Source: Stichopus chloronotus (lineage: Eukaryota > Echinodermata > Holothuroidea > Aspidochirotida > Stichopodidae). From it: DNA of 64,000 nucleotides. The notes beneath the pieces were generated by a model that was given only the letters and a program-made list of their open reading frames with translations, searched no databases and was not told where the DNA came from. Location of the stretch: NCBI GenBank assembly GCA_021234535.1, contig CM037836.1:32082769-32146768 (forward strand). Reading direction: 5' to 3'. Shown one piece after another: positions 58,632 through 64,000 of this stretch. How positions within the stretch are numbered: position 1 is the stretch's first letter; each line of letters begins with the position of its first letter. Made by a program: the position numbers and the translations under genes.

Positions 58632-58823
58632 TTATTGTGGTTCTAATGGTCTGTTAAGTCTAGCTAAGAGTTCATCAACTGCCCATTTAGTTTCGAAGAA
58701 TTCTTCTCTTGCTCTTCTGGCGTCTTTGGAAAGTCTCTCACATTCATCATGTTCTCTGGATAATTCAGATAAGATACAGTTCATTTCAGTTTTATGTAAA
58801 CCATCGCCAGATCTCATCCTAGC
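58632..58823 (-). CDS. Terminal coiled-coil exon of the minus-strand gene
   Basis: Acceptor TTTCTCTGTCCAG|GCT on the minus strand; 63 codons then TAA. The protein is charged and helical, with LSELSREHDECERLSKDARR and EEFFETKWAVDELLARLNRP, a likely coiled coil. In the simplest model it joins directly, phase 0 to phase 0, to the large exon ending at 59843, giving a 903-residue protein. An ATG near its start would also allow a short separate frame, but the strong acceptor argues for a terminal exon. Family not recognised. Confidence 0.7.
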   Translation of the reverse strand, partial: ARMRSGDGLHKTEMNCILSELSREHDECERLSKDARRAREEFFETKWAVDELLARLNRPLEPQ

Positions 58824-59313
58824 CTGGACAGAGAAATCAGAAATGTGAAAAAAAGTTAATCACGGATTATTCACAGGCAAGGTAGTTTGTGACTCTACTG
58901 GAGATAAAGGACAACTTGTATTTGTGTCACTGCAAATCTTTTCAAACTGGTGAGCAAGTGTACTCATCAGAATTGCGGGGCAATTTCCATCACTCCTCCA
59001 CAAGCTTTCCCCAAATCATCCCCTCAAGTTTTGACATATTTCATATAGTTGACAACATAACTGCAAACTTTTGTACTAGGAATGCAAGTGAAAAAAAAAT
59101 AGCTGTCTCTAGAAGTAGCTGTATCTCTACATAACACATAGATTCCTTGATAGGTTCTTCCCTACCCTATCATCCCCGAGCTCCCCGCCAAGCACAATCA
59201 GCTGTGCACAGCGGAATTTACATACAGTTAATTCGTCTCTACCAGAGAAAAAGTATTGGTGTATGCACTGATTGGATTTGATTTAAATGGGCATATGAAT
59301 AAGGGACACTCAC

Positions 59314-59357
59314 TTCTATCCACTTTTCTGCTGATTCTTCTTCAAACGAGATCAATG
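59314..59357 (-). other. Possible 44-nt alternative exon in the minus-strand gene
   Basis: On the minus strand GCGTAG|CATTG and GATAGAA|GTGAGT border 44 bases that, in one frame, read LISFEEESAEKWIE and would join in phase 0 to the terminal coiled-coil exon. It needs a phase-1 donor upstream, while the strong donor of the large exon is phase 0; joined there it would give a stop at once. So it is either non-coding chance or used with another upstream exon or donor. Confidence 0.2.
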
Positions 59358-59842
59358 CTACGCATTTAAATATGAGGTTTGATTGTAGGAAAACCGAGAC
59401 GTTTATTAAAGGCATTCTTCATTTTGGGTTGCAGAGCTCAGAGCGATCACTTCTTGTTACTTCATTTTCATCACTCATGGGAAAAGTTTAGACGATTGGA
59501 ACGATCTTTGAAGCTCCTGACGCCCTTGTTTTGCAACATGAACCTTACAACCTCAACACTAACAACCATTCAAGGTGATACAAGCAAAAGTAGTGTCGCC
59601 AGAACATATAAGGCTATGAACGGCTACAGGCATCCGAACGGCTTTTCTGTATATGGTGATAGACTATTACAATCAACAACATAAACATAATAATTCTAAT
59701 TTCCTTTTTCTTTGTAGGAGTCTTCGAAGATTTTTAGGACTACCATTGTTTGGCCATTTTTCATTTGTTCATATTTTAGAAACTTCATGGTTCCTTTAAG
59801 ATACAAAAAAAACACACATTGAAATAAGCTTAATAAGCTTAC

Positions 59843-62362
59843 CTTGGCGTAAATATCGGGACTAGGATAGGATATTTCGGAGACCGTCGTCGGTTCGTTC
59901 AAACTCTTTCTGATATCAAGAAAAACTGTAGGTGGCGCAATAGGGGGCGAAAGCGGTGGCGCTATGTCCGAACTGGTTTCATCATCAACTTCCACGTTGA
60001 CATCAGAAGGAACAAAGTCAGGGACATTTGGCAGTCTATCGAGCAGGGATTCAGAGGAAACTTCTTCGATTGCACGATGTCTTTGCGATTGTTCTGCCTT
60101 CTCTTCTCCTGATGGTCTATGTCTTTCATGAGTTGAGTCTTCATTACTGGAAAGTATTTGGATGTTATTGATGATATTCTTAGGCTGGTCGATCGACTTT
60201 TCATAATTTTCTAAGAACCCAGTAGAATCATGATTATCTCTGGTATTCTCATTGATTGTTTCTTTCTCTTCTTCTGAAAGACATTCTGCTCTTGACTTTT
60301 CTCCATTCATACAGTTTGCAAGAATCTTTCTTGAGTTGTTGCAGAGTTGAGAATCATTTTTAGCTGATGAATGATTACTCTGTTCCGAAAGTTCCTCCGA
60401 TGGTGCTCGACTGTGGTACATTTCGTTCACTTTAAATTCCTCTGGTGTTTGATACTTGGGGGGAGGTTCTGGTGATGGCACTACAGTTGGTTGATCATGA
60501 ATCAACATTCCTTTGCATTGTCTCAGGTTTAGCAGATTCAAATTCATTACATCACTGTCAGCTGACGAAACGGACCAATCGTTAGAGCTTTCACTTTTAA
60601 ATTCAATAAAATAGTCATCGGATTCCTGTCCCATAATGTCGGCTACCTCTCTGTCTTCCTCTTCATTTGTATCCCTCGACAGGGATGAAGGTGAGGAAGA
60701 TAACTCATCTTGCGTGAAAAAGTTTATCAAATCCTTACCCATGCTTGACTTTAATGGGGGCGTCTTAACTTCCCGCGATTCTTGATCTTCAGATTTGTTG
60801 TCAGTGTTTGTTCCTTTCATTTGGCGAATTAAGTCTTCTTCGTTTTTACCGGAGCCCAAATCCGTCCCAACGGTGGTTTCATACTTATACTCGACGTCTG
60901 AGGAATGAAGAGCGACCTCTAAATCACGGCACGTACTTTCAACCTTAGCAGGAAAACTCAGAAGTTGCGGTTCAGCTACACCCTTTTCCGAATATTTTAT
61001 GAGATGTATTGCTTTATCACCGTCCGGAAGAGGCAAATTCCGTGTAATATCAGGTCCAGTGCTTTTTTGGCTTTTAACTGGTTCAAATACATCTTGGTCG
61101 AATCTTAAGCTGTTTTCATCCGTGATTGTTGCCTTGATAGGATTAAGGATAGGTTTACTGATGGGATTAAGGAATGGCCAATCACAGACGAACTCTGAAT
61201 CTGTTGGTAGCTTTCGGTCTAATCCCTTTCTTTGATCTCCGTCATTTTCAGCCGGAGGAGTATATGATTCTAAGGCTAATGAAGATGATGAGGACAATTG
61301 GATGAGATCTACGTTGTCGTACTTTATTGACTGTGGTGGGAGAATCTCAAGTCCAAGGCTAGCCGGGTCGTCACTACTTTCGTATGAATCGTTGGTCTTA
61401 GTCTGTGCTAAAGGGTGAAGGGCCAAAGGTTTAACAACCGATGTCTGAGCTGTTGTACAGGAAATGGGCGATAATGGTATGTATCTGTTAACATCAGGGC
61501 ACGTATCTATTAAAGTAGATGAATCCTGGTGATATACTTCGTTAACAGAATTAGACCTTCTTACCAATGATATATTGTCGTTGGTTATTTTCTCTCTCGA
61601 CGTTTCAATATTTGTGTCCAATATTCCTCTGTTAGGTCTTGACATTCGCTTTGCTTCTTTCTTCTCTGAAAGTTGTCCAACCTCGTTGATGGATGTCGGA
61701 TATAGCCTTTTCGTTTCGTCGTGTTTGTAGTGATCATCAAATAATTTTAAATTCAAATTACCGTTTGATGTTTCCATTTCTCTTTGCAGACTTTTCATAG
61801 ACGCTTCACTTTTGGCAGTGGTATTGAAATTCCTAGACTTTTCGGCACAAAAATCGTTGTGCGTTTTTTTCGGTTTACCCATTTGTGAAGTCATCGACAA
61901 TTTCGGATTAATATTATTTTTAATGTCGGAACTTAATTTCCTTAATTTGTCTTGTAAAGAACTGCTACTTTCAGTAACCTTGTCCTCGTTGTTCTTTGTT
62001 TCCAGCGTACCATTCACCGTCTCAGCATCTGATAGTATTTCTATGTCTACGGAGCCAACATTTGAAGGGAGCAACACCCACGAGTAATCCTCTTCTCCAT
62101 GAAATACAGGATCACAATGCTGAGAATGATTGGTCGACGGCTTTCCATTATCGAACAAGATGTATTCGTCTACATTTATATACGAACCATTTACCCTCGA
62201 GTCATTAGAATTGCAAGATGTTTTCGTTAGTTCCCCATCAGAACGTGCACGTAACGGGATAGGGCATCCAACTTGAACTGTAAACTCTTTATCCTTTACG
62301 TCAGTAAAATTTTCATCTGAAAATGATTTCAGCTTTTTGGAATATTCTCTGCTCTGAAGCAT
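59843..62362 (-). CDS. Large first coding exon of an unrecognised serine-rich protein
   Basis: 840 codons from the ATG at 62362 to a strong donor AAG|GTAAGC at 59843/59842; the open frame runs on into the intron to 59696. An in-frame TAG lies seven codons before the ATG, so this is the likely start. The product is Ser/Asp/Glu/Asn-rich with few hydrophobic stretches, hence probably disordered, with no signal peptide or membrane segment. Visible motifs: EEDYSWVLLP (residues 90-99), shaped like an LC3-interacting region; a basic patch KKEAKRMSRPNR; IAPPLSPPIAPP near the C-terminal end of the exon. A 2.5-kb uninterrupted frame in AT-rich DNA strongly implies a real gene. I cannot name its function. 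Confidence 0.85.
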
Positions 62363-62900
62363 TGTTGTAAAGATGTGGTCCTATCTCAATAGTTGATAAC
62401 TCAAGTTAGACTTAGGTCATGTTTAGTAACATAAATGGATACAAAGGTTCTGCTGTTGTCCGACGTTGATAAGAACTTTGAAGAAACAAACTAAGAAATG
62501 ACCACGCATGAAAGATTTGTGCGTAACATACATAACTAGAAAACTGAGGTAAAGAGATCGCGCGTTTCGTATAGCCGCACTTTACACGCAAATTCAGTCT
62601 TTGGATCTGTACCTCGAATATGAAGCCGTCTCCATAGTAATCGGAATCCTAACAGCTGGAGGAAGCGCGCCAATTGACAAAATGGCGTCAAACTGTCAGC
62701 TGCATGGAGGGTCACGTGCCGCGGGAATGACTTGGTACTGTAGTTGTAATCGTTTCATACGTTCGCACCAGCAATAGTTCGAACAAACATCGCGCTGCAC
62801 ATCGCGCAACGTGCACTGTACAATACTGCGCCTCTAGCTGAGACATTCCATCAGTTGTAGCAGAGTAATAATCGAGTGATTTGCCCTTCAAACGCAGAAA
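62363..62900 (-). promoter_or_regulatory. Putative promoter and 5'UTR region of the minus-strand gene
   Basis: This stretch has more CpG than its surroundings (CGCGCG near 62562, GCGCGC near 62666, CGCGCTGCACATCGCGC near 62790) and contains a CACGTG E-box at 62713-62718. No TATA box stands at a fixed spacing, so the start site is unknown. The role is inferred from position before the long open frame and from base composition. Confidence 0.45.
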
Positions 62901-63063
62901 TGTTGTGCTATCTTGTTATTACCCCTTATTTCGTACTGCTGAGGTACAATTACAACCCTTTTTACATCTATTCAAGCAGTATAAAATTAGGGTGTATAAC
63001 TTACTACACTCACCGTAAGATTACATTCCCGCAGCATGTGACCCTCCAGTGTTCGACCATTTT
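62679..63063. repeat. Imperfect inverted repeat around the putative promoter
   Basis: TGGAGGGTCACGTGCCGCGG... (62705-62729) returns inverted at 63024-63048 with 2 mismatches in 25. The outer motif AAAATGG recurs at 62679-62685 and inverted at 63057-63063, with an 11-base length difference. The 294-base centre has no long frame of note. It could be a small TIR element or a symmetric promoter. Confidence 0.65.
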
Positions 63064-63221
63064 CTTACTGTGGAATAATACTTCCAGCTAAAGTATAGGC
63101 TTTCGATGGCTTTCCCCCATTGCGCGTATTGTTTAACAATTAATTAAATACGCGCGTTTTAAATACACGCGCATTGTATTACATATCATACTGGATAACT
63201 CCAACAATAGAGGTTCGTCAC

Positions 63222-63229
63222 TGACGTCA
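63222..63229. promoter_or_regulatory. Perfect CRE palindrome
   Basis: TGACGTCA, the full consensus for CREB/ATF-family factors, in the CpG-containing region upstream of the minus-strand gene. Eight exact bases can arise by chance; the position makes it worth noting. Confidence 0.35.
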
Positions 63230-63363
63230 TAAAACCACGGGACTTGTTGTTTACGTTTTGACCTGGCCGTGTACACCGGCGTCAAAACCAGAGCTGCATG
63301 CATAGCCATTACTGTAAAGCTATTAGAATGAGTCCGCAAGCTCACTATTTAAATTCATAGAAC

Positions 63364-64000
63364 ATGGCCGAAGGGGATGAAACTTAGCTAGACTTGGACG
63401 ATTTTGAAGATTTCTTGGCTCAATTAACTTGAGAATGCATACCTTCGGAATGACCTCCCAAACTTGCTTCCAATACTCTTTGATGACTAGGCCTAAGCCT
63501 AGGCCAGTAGGACTACAGATCAAGTCTGTGTTGTAAATTTGTAGGTAAAAGCCTGACGTTATATTATTAATATCATTGTATCAGAGTCAGTGATCAGGAT
63601 ATCGATCGTCGCACTAATTTATTACTAAAAATTGATTGGGGAAATCGGAAATTAATGGGACTGAAATAAGTGAAATAGGGATATTATGTCAATTACGCAT
63701 CCGCTTTCATTTTGTATGTACTTGGCAAACATTTCGGGGCTGAACAAATAGGCGCACGGGCGCCAGAAATTGTTCTGGGAGGAGGCACAGAGTTTTCGTC
63801 TAATCGGAGCGCCACTTTGAGTTGGGGTAGAAGAAAATTTGGGGTTTTACAAACTCTTTAGATAGCCGGAAGCGTTTCCAGATTGTTATAGGCTGCACGT
63901 GCCCAGCCTTAAAATAGGGAGAACATGTCATGAGATTTCAAAAAAAAGAGAAATCTTTGGTTAGGCAGATGGTAAACGTGAATAGACTAACCAGAAATTA
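63364..64000. other. Window end, no gene identified
   Basis: Short frames on the minus strand (63133-63345 and 63323-63523) show no known domain. An ATG in good context at 63364 starts a frame that stops after seven codons. Any gene on the far side of the CpG-rich region would lie beyond the window. Confidence 0.4.

Noticed and set aside
59379..59684. 101-codon plus-strand frame opposite the minus-strand gene's intron
   Set aside because: No recognisable content; no supporting splice sites or promoter.
63364..63430. ATG in good context starting MAEGDET, with LDLDDFEDFLAQL after the stop
   Set aside because: Looks like the start of an acidic protein, but an in-frame TAG follows after seven codons and no splice donor removes it; the frame ends again soon after.
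1..64000. Bacterial-type systems (CRISPR, operons, phage, toxin-antitoxin)
   Set aside because: The tandem arrays here have no unique spacers between constant repeats, and all confident genes are split by spliceosomal introns.

Overview
The window is eukaryotic animal DNA: AT-rich, with intron-split genes, GT...AG splice junctions and many transposon remnants and satellite-like repeats. It holds no operons, rRNA genes or CRISPR array. The main gene is a group-B (pentameric type) thrombospondin with one L-domain family member's worth of modules. Its divergence from vertebrate TSP-3/4/COMP, and the marine-invertebrate style of the repeats (CR1/Jockey-like LINE, Penelope-like element, tRNA-derived SINEs), suggest an invertebrate, perhaps an echinoderm or other invertebrate deuterostome. 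That placement is an inference with low certainty.

Layout. (1) Positions 1-800 are upstream DNA. A TATA box at 803-810 precedes a putative non-coding first exon (about 832-1081) that contains no ATG. (2) Plus strand, 7621-55658: thrombospondin, one short 5'UTR/signal-peptide exon followed by 22 more coding exons. I joined all 23 coding exons by hand. Every intron phase matches, and the sum is 2907 nt including the stop, a protein of 968 residues. Domain order is signal peptide, LamG-like N-terminal domain, coiled coil with a Cys-x-Cys clamp, four EGF-like modules, calcium-binding type 3 repeats and the C-terminal lectin-like domain. (3) The 20.5-kb intron between the signal-peptide exon and the N-terminal-domain exon (7716-28240) holds most of the transposon debris: LINE and SINE pieces, a repeat family with nuclear-receptor-type half sites, and micro- and minisatellites. 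Later introns hold a TIR transposon (33664-35042), a 117-bp minisatellite (46605-48264) and a Penelope-like fragment (about 49180-49650). (4) Minus strand, 62362-58632: a gene for a long, serine-rich, probably disordered protein (840 codons in one exon) joined to a short charged coiled-coil terminal exon. I do not recognise its family. (5) 62400-63360: a GC-richer, CpG-containing, probably promoter-bearing stretch with an E-box, a perfect CRE palindrome and an imperfect inverted repeat.

The two genes converge: their 3' ends face each other across about 3 kb (55659-58631). Nothing shows that they work together. I found no clear new multi-gene system. The most unusual points are the altered cysteine clamp and cell-binding motifs in the thrombospondin, the dispersed repeat carrying AGGTCA direct repeats, the higher-order structure of the 117-bp satellite, and the unrecognised minus-strand protein with an LC3-interacting-region-like motif.
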